A stretch of 64,000 bases of DNA, from the IMG/VR virus record IMGVR_UViG_3300025405_000009, positions 1 through 64,000 of that record; one strand, written 5' to 3'. Source of the stretch: a virus. Made by a program: the position numbers and the translations under genes. This document shows positions 1 to 6,159 of the stretch, piece by piece (positions within the stretch are counted from its first letter, which is position 1; each line of letters begins with the position of its first letter). The notes beneath the pieces are model-generated. The model saw nothing but the letters and a program-made list of their open reading frames with translations. It searched no databases and was not told the DNA's origin.

Positions 1-13
1 TTATACTGAATGT
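1..13 (+). promoter_or_regulatory. Early leaderless promoter, -10 part only
   Basis: TATACT at 2-7 followed by six bases and the ATG at 14. The -35 element lies outside the window. It matches the cassette repeated through the first 8.4 kb. Confidence 0.7.
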
Positions 14-223
14 ATGAAAAATAAAGCAACCCTAAAGTCCGACGGCTGGTATATTATCTTTGTTAATGGTGAGGAGCAAGAGCTTCATCTAGCAGCTAAT
101 ACTAATCTTTTCATCTTCGATAAAGAGCATGATGGAGAGGGACATGTTGATATGTATCATTGTGAATCTGATGAATTTCAAGGCTCTATTTCACTTGAGC
201 CCGATCAGCTAATTCTTGCTTGA
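14..223 (+). CDS. Small early protein, unknown function
   Basis: A 69-residue acidic protein that opens with Met-Lys-Asn-Lys, like many neighbours. I do not recognise a family. The short beta-prone stretch (GWYIIFVNGEEQELHL) suggests a compact beta fold. The ATG lies six bases after a TATACT element, so the mRNA is probably leaderless. The next promoter begins right at its stop codon, so the gene forms its own transcription unit. Host-takeover function is only a guess from position. Confidence 0.75.
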   Translation: MKNKATLKSDGWYIIFVNGEEQELHLAANTNLFIFDKEHDGEGHVDMYHCESDEFQGSISLEPDQLILA

Positions 224-254
224 AATTCCTTTTTGATTCCTTTATACTAATAGT
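220..254 (+). promoter_or_regulatory. Early leaderless promoter
   Basis: TTGAAA at 220-225, 17 bp spacer, TATACT at 243-248, then AATAGT and the ATG at 255. The -35 element overlaps the end of the preceding gene. Confidence 0.85.
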
Positions 255-476
255 ATGAAAAATAAGATCGAAGATTGGTATCATAATACAAGCCGTCATG
301 ATAAGGTTGAGTACCTTAAGGAGACAACTGGAGCATGGTTTGATGAGCACTTCATTCACGAGCTGGTTACTTGGATAGGAGAGGATTCCTTCAATGAATT
401 CTTTAAGAATCAGCTAGTCCGTTATTGGGAGCTTAAGCCTGAGCCTGAGCTAATCGCTGAGATGATTGGAGAATAA
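255..476 (+). CDS. Small early protein, unknown function
   Basis: A 73-residue helical, acidic protein rich in Trp and Glu, with the shared Met-Lys-Asn-Lys start. No known domain is recognised. Start chosen because the ATG sits six bases behind a consensus -10. No Shine-Dalgarno is present. It lies between two genes of the same type, each with its own promoter. Confidence 0.75.
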   Translation: MKNKIEDWYHNTSRHDKVEYLKETTGAWFDEHFIHELVTWIGEDSFNEFFKNQLVRYWELKPEPELIAEMIGE

Positions 477-478
477 GC

Positions 479-513
479 TTGAAATCAAATAAGAATTCCA
501 ATATACTAATAGT
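479..513 (+). promoter_or_regulatory. Early leaderless promoter
   Basis: TTGAAA at 479-484, 17 bp, TATACT at 502-507, AATAGT, ATG at 514. Confidence 0.85.
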
Positions 514-780
514 ATGAAAATTAACGGATACAAGAAAGAGTTCATGAAGGTTGTAACCTACCGCATTGAAGATGTTCCCGAAATAGGAACAGTTATGTAC
601 TCAGATTACTACGATGATAATGATAAGATTGTAGATTCAGTAATAAGAACAGAAGATGGACACCTTCTGTTCAGAACAGACGATGGATATGCGGGGCTTA
701 CAATAGAGGTACCATCAGTCCTAAAGGATATTCAGAACTTTATTGGTACAGAGTTTAATGCAGTTACAACATCGGTTTAA
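514..780 (+). CDS. Small early protein, unknown function
   Basis: An 88-residue acidic protein beginning Met-Lys-Ile. The middle has alternating hydrophobic residues and many Asp and Tyr (around residues 25-55), consistent with beta strands. It is not recognised. The promoter geometry fixes the start and implies a leaderless mRNA. The next gene follows after 41 bp. Confidence 0.75.
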   Translation: MKINGYKKEFMKVVTYRIEDVPEIGTVMYSDYYDDNDKIVDSVIRTEDGHLLFRTDDGYAGLTIEVPSVLKDIQNFIGTEFNAVTTSV

Positions 781-783
781 GGC

Positions 784-821
784 TTGCAGTTCAGACTATA
801 ACACTATAACATATAGACATA
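784..821 (+). promoter_or_regulatory. Variant early promoter
   Basis: TTGCAG at 784-789 and TATAAC at 805-810 with a 15 bp spacer. The ATG at 822 lies 11 bases past the -10, so a leader of about 4-5 nt is expected. It is a looser copy of the cassette. Confidence 0.5.
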
Positions 822-1022
822 ATGAAAATCACAATCGATATTGATAACGGAGAGATTAGTTCAATCATTGATACGTTAAAGGATCAGGGAATTGATGTAA
901 CAATGTTCGATGTACAAGAGGCTTTAGAAGAGTACTTTCATGGAGTAATTGAGGACTTTGAAGAGTCTAGAATGGATACTGTTATTGATATGTTAATTGA
1001 TAGTGCTGATGTTCAGGAGTAG
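822..1022 (+). CDS. Small early protein, unknown function
   Basis: A 66-residue very acidic protein with a predicted helix-rich second half (DVQEALEEYFHGVIEDFEES). Start chosen at the only ATG behind a promoter-like sequence. No family is recognised. It ends just before a late-type gene whose regulation looks different. Confidence 0.7.
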   Translation: MKITIDIDNGEISSIIDTLKDQGIDVTMFDVQEALEEYFHGVIEDFEESRMDTVIDMLIDSADVQE

Positions 1023-1083
1023 ATGATCTATCTATCATAGATAGAAGGACAAATAGATATCAATTTGAATAAGTATATTGGTA

Positions 1084-1548
1084 ATGCAAAATGATGCTCA
1101 TCTTATTTCCGAAACTTATGAACAGGTTATGATAAATGAAAGTATTGTTCCTTTTATTCCTTTAATTCTCAATCAACTCAATAACCTTCATACAACATAT
1201 AGTTCTTCTACAGGAGGTGGAACAGTTGATCCTAAAGAAGCTGTAGCTATTATTACTGCTTGTATTACTTTGATTACTCTTTCCTTAGGTGGATTTACAG
1301 CTGTATTTCTTGGAAAAGATATCGTGAATGCTATTAAAACGGCTCGTCATTGGATCCTTTCAAAGGTTACTTCTATTGATGTTAATGAGTTAGAGGAAGC
1401 AGCTAGTAAGGCAAAAGCTATTCTTAAAAATCCTTCTGAGAAGGGACAGATTACAACTTGGGTCAATAGGTTAAAAGCTGCATCTGATAAAAAAGATAGC
1501 GCTGGAATGCATAAAGCTTTTGAACACCTAACAGAACTAGTTAAGTAG
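1084..1548 (+). CDS. Membrane protein with capsid-targeting-like N terminus
   Basis: A 154-residue protein if started at the ATG at 1084; an in-frame TTG at 1078 would add two residues. The N terminus (NDAHLISETYEQVM) matches the hydrophobic-x-Glu peptide found on many proteins in this genome and resembles the T4 internal-protein targeting peptide. Residues about 55-85 form one strongly hydrophobic segment (AIITACITLITLSLGGFTAV), followed by a basic, helical tail. Inference: a protein carried in the head and possibly inserted in the host membrane after injection. Nothing in the sequence proves packaging. Function unknown. Confidence 0.7.
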   Translation: MQNDAHLISETYEQVMINESIVPFIPLILNQLNNLHTTYSSSTGGGTVDPKEAVAIITACITLITLSLGGFTAVFLGKDIVNAIKTARHWILSKVTSIDVNELEEAASKAKAILKNPSEKGQITTWVNRLKAASDKKDSAGMHKAFEHLTELVK

Positions 1549-1552
1549 AAGG

Positions 1553-1786
1553 TTAGGCCTCTTCCATACTAACAACCTTACCATTTAAGATCTGAAAGTA
1601 ATAAGGTTGTTTACCTGTCTCTATCTTAGTACTGTCAATGGATTGGGACAATTGGAGCTTTAAGGGTGTGTCATAAGGCCTATTGACTAGTATAGAATTA
1701 GAATCAACCTTAAGGACAACAAAAGGTCCTAGTGTATTATTAGTGATAGACTCTAGTATAGACTCAACTAAATGATTAAAAGACAT
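1553..1786 (-). CDS. Hypothetical protein, possible late gene
   Basis: A 77-residue protein of mostly beta character. It is convergent with the gene ending at 1548. Upstream on its strand lies a TTAAATA element about 13 bases before the ATG, resembling the late promoters of this phage. The start (SFNHLVESILES) has a hydrophobic-x-Glu pattern that could be another targeting peptide, but this is weak. No family recognised. Confidence 0.6.
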   Translation of the reverse strand: MSFNHLVESILESITNNTLGPFVVLKVDSNSILVNRPYDTPLKLQLSQSIDSTKIETGKQPYYFQILNGKVVSMEEA

Positions 1787-2028
1787 AGATAGATAGAAGT
1801 ATTTAAGATAAAAAACATATAGTCTAAAAGAAAAAAGTATATGAATTAAAAGAAAAGTACTATAGATAGGATGATCCTATAAGGAGTGATAGGTTATTAC
1901 TATAGTATAGATATATAGTTTTGAACAACGATTAGCCCCGTTTAGTTATTAAAAGCGGGCGGATTCTCCAGCCCCCCCATAGGCTATACTCACTCTACTA
2001 ATAGTCTAGAACTGTTAGAAATATAGAA
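1787..2028. other. Non-coding interval with GC-rich patch
   Basis: No open frame is convincing here. The left half is A-rich. Positions about 1930-1980 hold an abrupt GC-rich patch with a loose inverted repeat (CCCCG and GCGGG around a 14-base loop) and a C7 run, followed by a TATACT at about 1985. It could end a transcript or belong to a small RNA. No known class is recognised. Confidence 0.4.
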
Positions 2029-2229
2029 ATGAAAGGAAATAACTATACATGGGGTAGAATGATAGGAAGAACCTATCTATATAGAGAAAAGGTATGGAAT
2101 AGAAGGATGGGAATGTATAAACATAAGTCGATCCCAGCTCCCAAAGTTCCTAAACTGCAACATCTAGGCAAGAAACGGTTTTTTCTTGCATATTCCCCCG
2201 AATTCCTGTATAATCTCTTTAATGAATAA
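2029..2229 (+). CDS. Small basic protein, unknown function
   Basis: A 66-residue protein, strongly basic (many Lys and Arg), in contrast with its acidic neighbours. It contains a Pro-rich middle (SIPAPKVPK). The promoter is not clear: the usual cassette is absent directly before the ATG. Its last eight bases overlap the next gene, and the next promoter lies within its 3' end. A nucleic-acid-binding role would fit the charge but is unsupported. Confidence 0.55.
   Translation: MKGNNYTWGRMIGRTYLYREKVWNRRMGMYKHKSIPAPKVPKLQHLGKKRFFLAYSPEFLYNLFNE
2186..2221 (+). promoter_or_regulatory. Early leaderless promoter inside preceding gene
   Basis: TTGCAT, 17 bp spacer, TATAAT at 2209-2214, then seven bases to the ATG at 2222. 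The whole element lies inside the coding end of the previous gene. Confidence 0.7.
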
Positions 2230-2437
2230 GAAACCACCGAATTATTACGATTGCTTTATTGACTCCCTGCTTCAGCTTCCGCCGAAAGTCCGGAATGCTG
2301 TGCTTCGGGCAGCTAGTACCGTATCTACGGATGGTAACCCCTATCTTTATCTATGGAATTGTTACTCCGATATGGATAACGCTACGGGTAACTACATTAA
2401 AGAACTCTTTGATGAGTACAATCTAGCCCTAGACTAA
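2222..2437 (+). CDS. Small early protein, unknown function
   Basis: A 71-residue helical protein starting MNKKPPNYYDCF. The start at 2222 is chosen over an upstream in-frame ATG at 2186 because it alone fits the promoter geometry. No family is recognised. It is followed after three bases by an RNase III-like fragment, so the two were probably one transcription unit. Confidence 0.65.
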   Translation: MNKKPPNYYDCFIDSLLQLPPKVRNAVLRAASTVSTDGNPYLYLWNCYSDMDNATGNYIKELFDEYNLALD

Positions 2438-2440
2438 CAT

Positions 2441-2620
2441 ATGAGAAAGTTTTTAACTAACCCATATAAGTTCTTCCTATATAAACTAGGATATGAACTA
2501 AGAGAAAACAGACCAATTTTTGACTACCTAACTCGATTTACTCATTCATCTTATTTCGAAGATAGGATGAATAATAATGACTTAGATCGGTTCGAATATC
2601 GTTTATTTTCTATATATTAG
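2441..2620 (+). pseudogene. RNase III 5' fragment, broken in the signature motif
   Basis: A 59-residue frame whose end (FTHSSYFEDRMNNNDLDRFEY) matches the start of an RNase III catalytic domain, where the family reads roughly FTHSSY...NERLEFLGD. RNase III cleaves double-stranded RNA and is normally above 200 residues. Here the frame hits TAG directly after the motif. If the 24 bases following the FEY codons are skipped, the frame reads Leu-Gly-Thr-Ser, close to the expected LGDS, then stops again after 11 more codons. The dsRNA-binding part is missing. It is a truncated remnant or the first exon of an interrupted gene; no second exon is visible in the window. Confidence 0.55.
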
Positions 2621-2629
2621 TATCTAGGT

Positions 2630-2935
2630 ACTTCTGGAAGTATCAAGCTAAAAATTCGGAACCACTAACTCCTCCGAAAATGAAGTGAAGGGGGCTTGAA
2701 CTAAGATATGAGGATGACGTGAGTCAATCGGAGTACTCCCAGCTAACTAACATACATTCGTCTTACCGAACTAGCGAGCTGTTTTTAACCTGGACCCTGC
2801 TCAACGTCCCTTCTCTTATTATCCATTCATTATAGTGGCTCAGACTGGAACCTGCAATAGGAATCTGAATTACTTTCCCGAGGGATCAGAGGTCCAGTCT
2901 TATTATATGAAAAATCCCCGGGGACGTCAAGCTTA
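2630..2935 (+). ncRNA. Candidate large structured RNA
   Basis: About 300 bases with no long frame and many nested complementary arms. TCAAGC 2643-2648 pairs with GCTTGA 2694-2699 and encloses TTCGGA 2655-2660 with TCCGAA 2673-2678. ACGTCCC 2804-2810 pairs with GGGACGT 2921-2927 and encloses AGACTGGAACC 2842-2852 with GGTCCAGTCT 2891-2900 (one bulged base), TCTGA 2864-2868 with TCAGA 2886-2890, and TCC/GGA around CGAG. CTGGACC 2790-2796 could compete for GGTCCAG 2891-2897. The class is not recognised; I could not match group I intron core elements. It follows the RNase III fragment directly, so an intron or other ribozyme is possible. Confidence 0.5.
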
Positions 2936-2945
2936 AAATTCAGGC

Positions 2946-2980
2946 TTGAAGTCCTTTATGAATTCCCTTATACTAATAGT
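2946..2980 (+). promoter_or_regulatory. Early leaderless promoter
   Basis: TTGAAG at 2946-2951, 17 bp, TATACT, AATAGT, ATG at 2981. Confidence 0.85.
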
Positions 2981-3130
2981 ATGAAAAATAAGTACAACAT
3001 AACAAACGAAATCGAGCGCTTCAAAAAGTTCATGAATTGGTGTGAGGAGAACTTTGATAACCTTTCCGAGAAGGAACAAGACGAGATTTGTAACATTAAA
3101 AACGATCCAGACGAAATTTTTAACTGGTAA
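2981..3130 (+). CDS. Small early protein A1, duplicated family
   Basis: A 49-residue acidic helical protein starting Met-Lys-Asn-Lys. It is a paralogue of the gene at 4940: both share the pattern EIERF..F..W..ENF..LS.K. The pair A1-B1 (this gene and the one at 3160) is repeated as A2-B2 at 4940 and 5145, showing duplication of a two-gene block. Function unknown. Confidence 0.75.
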   Translation: MKNKYNITNEIERFKKFMNWCEENFDNLSEKEQDEICNIKNDPDEIFNW

Positions 3131-3159
3131 TTCCTTCCAAATTCCTTTATACTAATAGT
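3125..3159 (+). promoter_or_regulatory. Early promoter with degenerate -35
   Basis: The -10 TATACT, AATAGT and ATG (3160) are perfect, but the -35 position reads TGGTAA and overlaps the stop of the preceding gene. Expression may be weaker or partly read-through. Confidence 0.6.
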
Positions 3160-3312
3160 ATGAAAATTGAAATACCTGATACAACGATCGAAGCCCTCAA
3201 AAATGCTCTTCAAAAAGAGCATAACATGGAAGTTAGTCAACAAGATCTTGAACGAAAGATTAACGACTTAATTTCTGATTGGGTTAGTGATCTAGAAGTC
3301 TGGGAAGATTAA
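3160..3312 (+). CDS. Small early protein B1, duplicated family
   Basis: A 50-residue acidic helical protein, paralogue of the gene at 5145: the first 17 residues are the same except one (MKIEIPDTTI then E or Q). It ends with a Trp-rich tail (DWVSDLEVWED). Second member of the duplicated pair. No known domain. Confidence 0.75.
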   Translation: MKIEIPDTTIEALKNALQKEHNMEVSQQDLERKINDLISDWVSDLEVWED

Positions 3313-3314
3313 GC

Positions 3315-3349
3315 TTGAAGTTCCAACCAAATTCCAATATACTGAATAT
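3315..3349 (+). promoter_or_regulatory. Early leaderless promoter
   Basis: TTGAAG at 3315-3320, 17 bp, TATACT at 3338-3343, GAATAT, ATG at 3350. Confidence 0.85.
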
Positions 3350-3730
3350 ATGAAAAATAAGAACTATAAAGGTGTAGAAATTTATACAGGTTATAATGAG
3401 ATGTCTTTTTGTAATAAAGATGGAGACATTAGGACTTGGGTTAGTGATAAGAATGTTGGTGATTTAGGTAAACAAATTAGTAAAGAGTTAACTACTGAAT
3501 GTTATGAGTGGTTGTTAAAGGATGATGAAGAGATGACTAAAGAGACTGCTTTAGAGTATGCTAGTGAGTGGACTGATTATGTTAATGTAGTTAACGAGAA
3601 TGAAGTTTGTGTAGGTTTTAGTGAAGAGAGTATGTATTTTATTGTAAGTGAGGATAGTGAATGGTATAATAAATTGGATAAAGAAAGTGAAGAGTTAGCT
3701 GAGTACTTACAGGAGATTGATTTTGATTAA
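3350..3730 (+). CDS. Early acidic protein, unknown function
   Basis: A 126-residue protein, the longest of the early array, very acidic, with the Met-Lys-Asn-Lys start. The N-terminal third looks beta-like (YKGVEIYTGYNEMSFCNKDG), the rest helical with many Glu and Trp. Its codons use T/A-ending forms almost throughout, unlike several neighbours that use C-ending codons, hinting at a separate origin. No family recognised. DNA-mimic behaviour is possible from charge alone. Confidence 0.75.
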   Translation: MKNKNYKGVEIYTGYNEMSFCNKDGDIRTWVSDKNVGDLGKQISKELTTECYEWLLKDDEEMTKETALEYASEWTDYVNVVNENEVCVGFSEESMYFIVSEDSEWYNKLDKESEELAEYLQEIDFD

Positions 3731-3732
3731 GC

Positions 3733-3767
3733 TTGAAGTTCCTTTCAAATTCCAATATACTAATAGT
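3733..3767 (+). promoter_or_regulatory. Early leaderless promoter
   Basis: TTGAAG at 3733-3738, 17 bp, TATACT, AATAGT, ATG at 3768. The element starts four bases after the preceding stop. Confidence 0.85.
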
Positions 3768-3950
3768 ATGAAAATAAAAGAACTAATCGAACATCTCAAC
3801 AAATTCAATCCTGAAGCTGACATCCATATGTGTGATGTGGAGTCAGAGGCTAAACTCGCTTTTTATGATATTGCTGAAGCTGAAGATGTAAAGAATACAG
3901 TTATGATTATTGTTGAGACTGATTACGATGATGAAGATGACGGAGATTAA
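3768..3950 (+). CDS. Small early acidic protein
   Basis: A 60-residue protein (MKIKELIEHLNKFNP...) ending in an Asp/Glu-rich tail. The pattern of an N-terminal helix, then NPEADIHM and strands resembles small phage proteins of the form 'L..FNPDAEV', but I cannot name a family. The start at 3768 is set by the promoter; an upstream in-frame ATG at 3717 lies in the preceding gene and is rejected. Confidence 0.75.
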   Translation: MKIKELIEHLNKFNPEADIHMCDVESEAKLAFYDIAEAEDVKNTVMIIVETDYDDEDDGD

Positions 3951-3952
3951 GC

Positions 3953-3987
3953 TTGCAGTTCCAATCAAATTCTAATATACTAATAGT
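3953..3987 (+). promoter_or_regulatory. Early leaderless promoter
   Basis: TTGCAG at 3953-3958, 17 bp, TATACT, AATAGT, ATG at 3988. Confidence 0.85.
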
Positions 3988-4203
3988 ATGAAAAATAAAG
4001 AACCACTAAACGAGAAAATCCAAAATCAAGTCACCTACCTTCCTATTCCTAAAGGAGTAGATATTGATGTAGTAGCTGAGATTATTGCTGACGATCAATA
4101 CGATCTCATCTTCCTGAAGGATGGTATATTGTGTAAGAATGATAGGGTTAAGGATGTAAAGGGAACTATTAGTGAGGCTCAAGAAGACTCTGACGAAGAA
4201 TAG
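3988..4203 (+). CDS. Small early protein, unknown function
   Basis: A 71-residue acidic protein with the Met-Lys-Asn-Lys start. It has a strand-rich middle (VAEIIADDQYDLIFLKDGIL) and a charged tail. No family recognised; the promoter fixes the start. Confidence 0.7.
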   Translation: MKNKEPLNEKIQNQVTYLPIPKGVDIDVVAEIIADDQYDLIFLKDGILCKNDRVKDVKGTISEAQEDSDEE

Positions 4204-4205
4204 AC

Positions 4206-4240
4206 TTGACATTTCCTTATAACCAAGCCATAATAATAGT
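4206..4240 (+). promoter_or_regulatory. Early leaderless promoter, perfect -35
   Basis: TTGACA at 4206-4211, 17 bp, CATAAT at 4229-4234, AATAGT, ATG at 4241. This is the best -35 match in the array. Confidence 0.85.
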
Positions 4241-4447
4241 ATGAAAAATAAGAACAACGACCAGGAGATTAAGCACTACATTGAAGTTGATAGGTATGAA
4301 GGTACAGTTAGGATCTTGGATCTAACTAATGAAAATGAGGTAGAGAACCTTGAGTACTTCAAAGAGAATGGAGAGAAGTCTGTAGGAGAAGGTGGGTACA
4401 TTACTTGGGATGGTGAGGAGTCAATGATCATTCAAGTTCCTGCTTGA
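4241..4447 (+). CDS. Small early protein, unknown function
   Basis: A 68-residue acidic beta-rich protein (HYIEVDRYEGTVRILDL) with the Met-Lys-Asn-Lys start. It ends at the promoter of the CAA-leader gene at 4517. Unknown function. Confidence 0.7.
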   Translation: MKNKNNDQEIKHYIEVDRYEGTVRILDLTNENEVENLEYFKENGEKSVGEGGYITWDGEESMIIQVPA

Positions 4448-4516
4448 CCTTCCTTTAAAATTCAATCATAATAGAAGAGTAGAATAAGTCAACCAACAAC
4501 AACAACAAAAAACAAC
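4444..4516 (+). promoter_or_regulatory. Promoter with CAA-rich 5' leader
   Basis: TTGACC at 4444-4449, 17 bp, CATAAT at 4467-4472. Unlike the leaderless cassette, the ATG lies 44 bases further on. The expected leader of about 38 nt has AGAAGAGTAGAATAAGTC and then repeated CAA units, with no Shine-Dalgarno. A nearly identical leader precedes the paralogue at 6576. Confidence 0.75.
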
Positions 4517-4825
4517 ATGTCAACAGCAACTAAAACACCAACCGACGTTATCGACTATCTCGTAAGTTATTTCGAGACTTTTGGTAACCTTCCTACGCCA
4601 GTTATCGAATGTCAGGTATCAGGTACTGCCTATACTGCCTTTGGTACTAACCTCAAGAATAAGATTGAGAAGGCTGGAGGTATTAAGAATCTTCTTACGA
4701 CCTTCACTGGAAAGGGAGTAGTTAAGAAGAAGGAAGTTAAGTCTGAGACTAACATCGAAGCTCGACCTAAAAAGAAGACAGTTAAGGTCCAGAAGAAGGT
4801 AGTTAACGCCGATTGTCCTTTCTAA
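4517..4825 (+). CDS. Basic conserved protein, paralogue 1
   Basis: A 102-residue protein with a conserved core (residues about 8-75: pattern YFETFGNLPTPVIECQ, TAFGTNLKNKIEKAGG, LLTTFTGKG) and a Lys-rich tail. The core is about 85% identical to the gene at 6576 at protein level, although the DNA has diverged widely at synonymous sites, so the sequence is under selection. The compact helical core with a basic tail suggests DNA or RNA binding; I cannot name the family. Its special CAA-rich leader implies higher or different translation from its neighbours. Confidence 0.75.
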   Translation: MSTATKTPTDVIDYLVSYFETFGNLPTPVIECQVSGTAYTAFGTNLKNKIEKAGGIKNLLTTFTGKGVVKKKEVKSETNIEARPKKKTVKVQKKVVNADCPF

Positions 4826-4850
4826 AAGAATAGCTCGGTAAAGGGATAAG

Positions 4851-4894
4851 GAGGTGGAGGCGTTAATATGGGCCTTCACCTCTAAACCTTTTTT
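4851..4894 (+). terminator. Rho-independent terminator
   Basis: GAGGTGGAGGC at 4851-4861 pairs with GCCTTCACCTC at 4872-4882 (one G-T pair), loop of ten bases, then TAAACC and a T6 run at 4889-4894. It ends the CAA-leader transcript. Confidence 0.7.
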
Positions 4895-4904
4895 AAGAAT
4901 AGAC

Positions 4905-4939
4905 TTGTAATTCCTTTCAAATTCCATTATCATAATAGT
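4905..4939 (+). promoter_or_regulatory. Early leaderless promoter
   Basis: TTGTAA at 4905-4910, 17 bp, TATCAT at 4928-4933, AATAGT, ATG at 4940. Confidence 0.75.
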
Positions 4940-5107
4940 ATGAAAAATAAGAACACCGAAAAAGCCAAATACAACGTCGATACTGAGATTGAAAGGTTCG
5001 AGGACTTTATTAGTTGGGCTCAAGAGAACTTTGAAAAGCTCTCGAAAAAGAATCAATGTAAACTTGAAAACTTTTCTTACTCCGTTCAAGATACAGTCTC
5101 GTTTTAA
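4940..5107 (+). CDS. Small early protein A2, duplicated family
   Basis: A 55-residue helical protein, paralogue of the gene at 2981 with the shared EIERF..F..W..ENF..LSKK pattern. First member of the second copy of the duplicated pair. Function unknown. Confidence 0.75.
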   Translation: MKNKNTEKAKYNVDTEIERFEDFISWAQENFEKLSKKNQCKLENFSYSVQDTVSF

Positions 5108-5109
5108 GC

Positions 5110-5144
5110 TTGAATGTTCCTTCTAATCCAGCCATAATAATAGT
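5110..5144 (+). promoter_or_regulatory. Early leaderless promoter
   Basis: TTGAAT at 5110-5115, 17 bp, CATAAT, AATAGT, ATG at 5145. Confidence 0.8.
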
Positions 5145-5294
5145 ATGAAAATTGAAATACCCGATACAACGATCCAAGCCCTCAAAAATGCTCTTCTTGA
5201 AGATCATAATAAGGAAGTTAATTTGACAGATCTTGAATACAAAATTAACGACCTAATTACTGAATGGGTAAGTGAGCTAGCTTGGCAAGATTAA
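5145..5294 (+). CDS. Small early protein B2, duplicated family
   Basis: A 49-residue acidic helical protein, paralogue of the gene at 3160 (shared MKIEIPDTTI, ALKNAL and KINDLI). It completes the second copy of the two-gene block. Function unknown. Confidence 0.75.
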   Translation: MKIEIPDTTIQALKNALLEDHNKEVNLTDLEYKINDLITEWVSELAWQD

Positions 5295-5296
5295 GC

Positions 5297-5331
5297 TTGA
5301 ACGTTCCTAATCATTCATTCATAATAATAGT
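5297..5331 (+). promoter_or_regulatory. Early leaderless promoter
   Basis: TTGAAC at 5297-5302, 17 bp, CATAAT, AATAGT, ATG at 5332. Confidence 0.8.
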
Positions 5332-5553
5332 ATGAAAAATAAGAACACCGAAACGATCGAACAATACGAAAACATTACTGGAGCTATCTACAAGAATCTA
5401 AAAGAGCTGAAGGAGTTGATGGCTACTAAAAATTACAAAAAGGCCCTGAAATGGGATCAGGAAGAGAATGATTGTGATAGTAATTTGCATGGTGAGTTTA
5501 GTTGCTTCATTCAAGATCTGACCGAGATTACTTACCTCATGGAGAAAGAATAA
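5332..5553 (+). CDS. Small early helical protein
   Basis: A 73-residue Glu- and Lys-rich helical protein (Met-Lys-Asn-Lys start; ITGAIYKNLKELKELM). Unknown function. Promoter fixes the start. Confidence 0.7.
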   Translation: MKNKNTETIEQYENITGAIYKNLKELKELMATKNYKKALKWDQEENDCDSNLHGEFSCFIQDLTEITYLMEKE

Positions 5554-5555
5554 GC

Positions 5556-5590
5556 TTGAAGTTCCTTCCAAATTCCTATATTATAAATTT
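5556..5590 (+). promoter_or_regulatory. Early leaderless promoter, variant -10
   Basis: TTGAAG at 5556-5561, 17 bp, TATTAT at 5579-5584, AAATTT, ATG at 5591. Confidence 0.8.
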
Positions 5591-5878
5591 ATGAAAAATA
5601 AAGTAACGTGTGGTGAAATGTCAGAATTAGTTGATGGTGCTTTGATAGATGTGAGTGATGATATTACACTTGATGATATGTATAGGATGTATGGAGATGA
5701 TTATAGTAAGGATATTATTGATATTTTATGGAAGGGTGTACTAAAGATTCGTGAAGGTGGTGGAATTGATAATCCTGATGAATATAAGATTTGTGATGAT
5801 GTTTACAATGAGTTAGAAGCTAAAGGCTTTGTTGAATGGCACCCTAGGGAAGCTCAAGCAGAAATGGAGAAAGAATAA
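5591..5878 (+). CDS. Early acidic protein, unknown function
   Basis: A 95-residue very acidic protein with the Met-Lys-Asn-Lys start. It uses A/T-ending codons heavily, like the gene at 3350. Helical with several Asp/Gly turns. No family recognised. Confidence 0.7.
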   Translation: MKNKVTCGEMSELVDGALIDVSDDITLDDMYRMYGDDYSKDIIDILWKGVLKIREGGGIDNPDEYKICDDVYNELEAKGFVEWHPREAQAEMEKE

Positions 5879-5880
5879 GC

Positions 5881-5915
5881 TTGAAGTTCCTTCCAAATTC
5901 CCTTATACTAATAGT
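5881..5915 (+). promoter_or_regulatory. Early leaderless promoter, consensus copy
   Basis: TTGAAG at 5881-5886, 17 bp, TATACT at 5904-5909, AATAGT, ATG at 5916. This copy is the consensus of the array. Confidence 0.9.
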
Positions 5916-6128
5916 ATGAAAATTAAAACATCCAAAAAGCAAAAAGAACAATTCGCCCTTCTTATTAATGGAGAGCAATATGAAGTAGGGGATATTATGG
6001 AATGTCCTGTAGAAGGTAGTGAGGGTACGTTAGTTGGTATTGATGAGAATGAGTATCATTTTTATGCAGATGGAGAGGGATATTCACATCCTATTCCGGA
6101 TGATGTTGAGGTCATAAAATTGGCTTGA
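5916..6128 (+). CDS. Small early protein, beta-barrel-like
   Basis: A 70-residue protein (MKIKTSKKQKEQF...). The stretch LINGEQYEVGDIMECP.EGSEGTLVGID looks like a small SH3-like barrel with a basic N terminus and an acidic rest. Not assigned to a family. An upstream in-frame start at 5829 lies inside the previous gene and is rejected. Confidence 0.7.
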   Translation: MKIKTSKKQKEQFALLINGEQYEVGDIMECPVEGSEGTLVGIDENEYHFYADGEGYSHPIPDDVEVIKLA

Positions 6129-6159
6129 ACTTCCTTCTTAATTCCCTTATACTGATTGT
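6125..6159 (+). promoter_or_regulatory. Early leaderless promoter
   Basis: TTGAAC at 6125-6130, 17 bp, TATACT, GATTGT, ATG at 6160. Confidence 0.85.

Noticed and set aside
2588-2601. T-loop-like CGGTTCGAAT suggesting a tRNA
   Set aside because: No T stem, acceptor stem or anticodon arm can be built around it, and it encodes part of the RNase III-like motif.
2630-2935. Group I intron
   Set aside because: Strong secondary structure, but I could not place the conserved P, Q, R and S elements and no downstream exon is visible. Reported only as a structured RNA of unknown class.
4619-5089. 156-codon minus-strand frame
   Set aside because: It runs antisense across a gene, a terminator and a promoter cassette; the plus-strand genes have paralogues and promoters.
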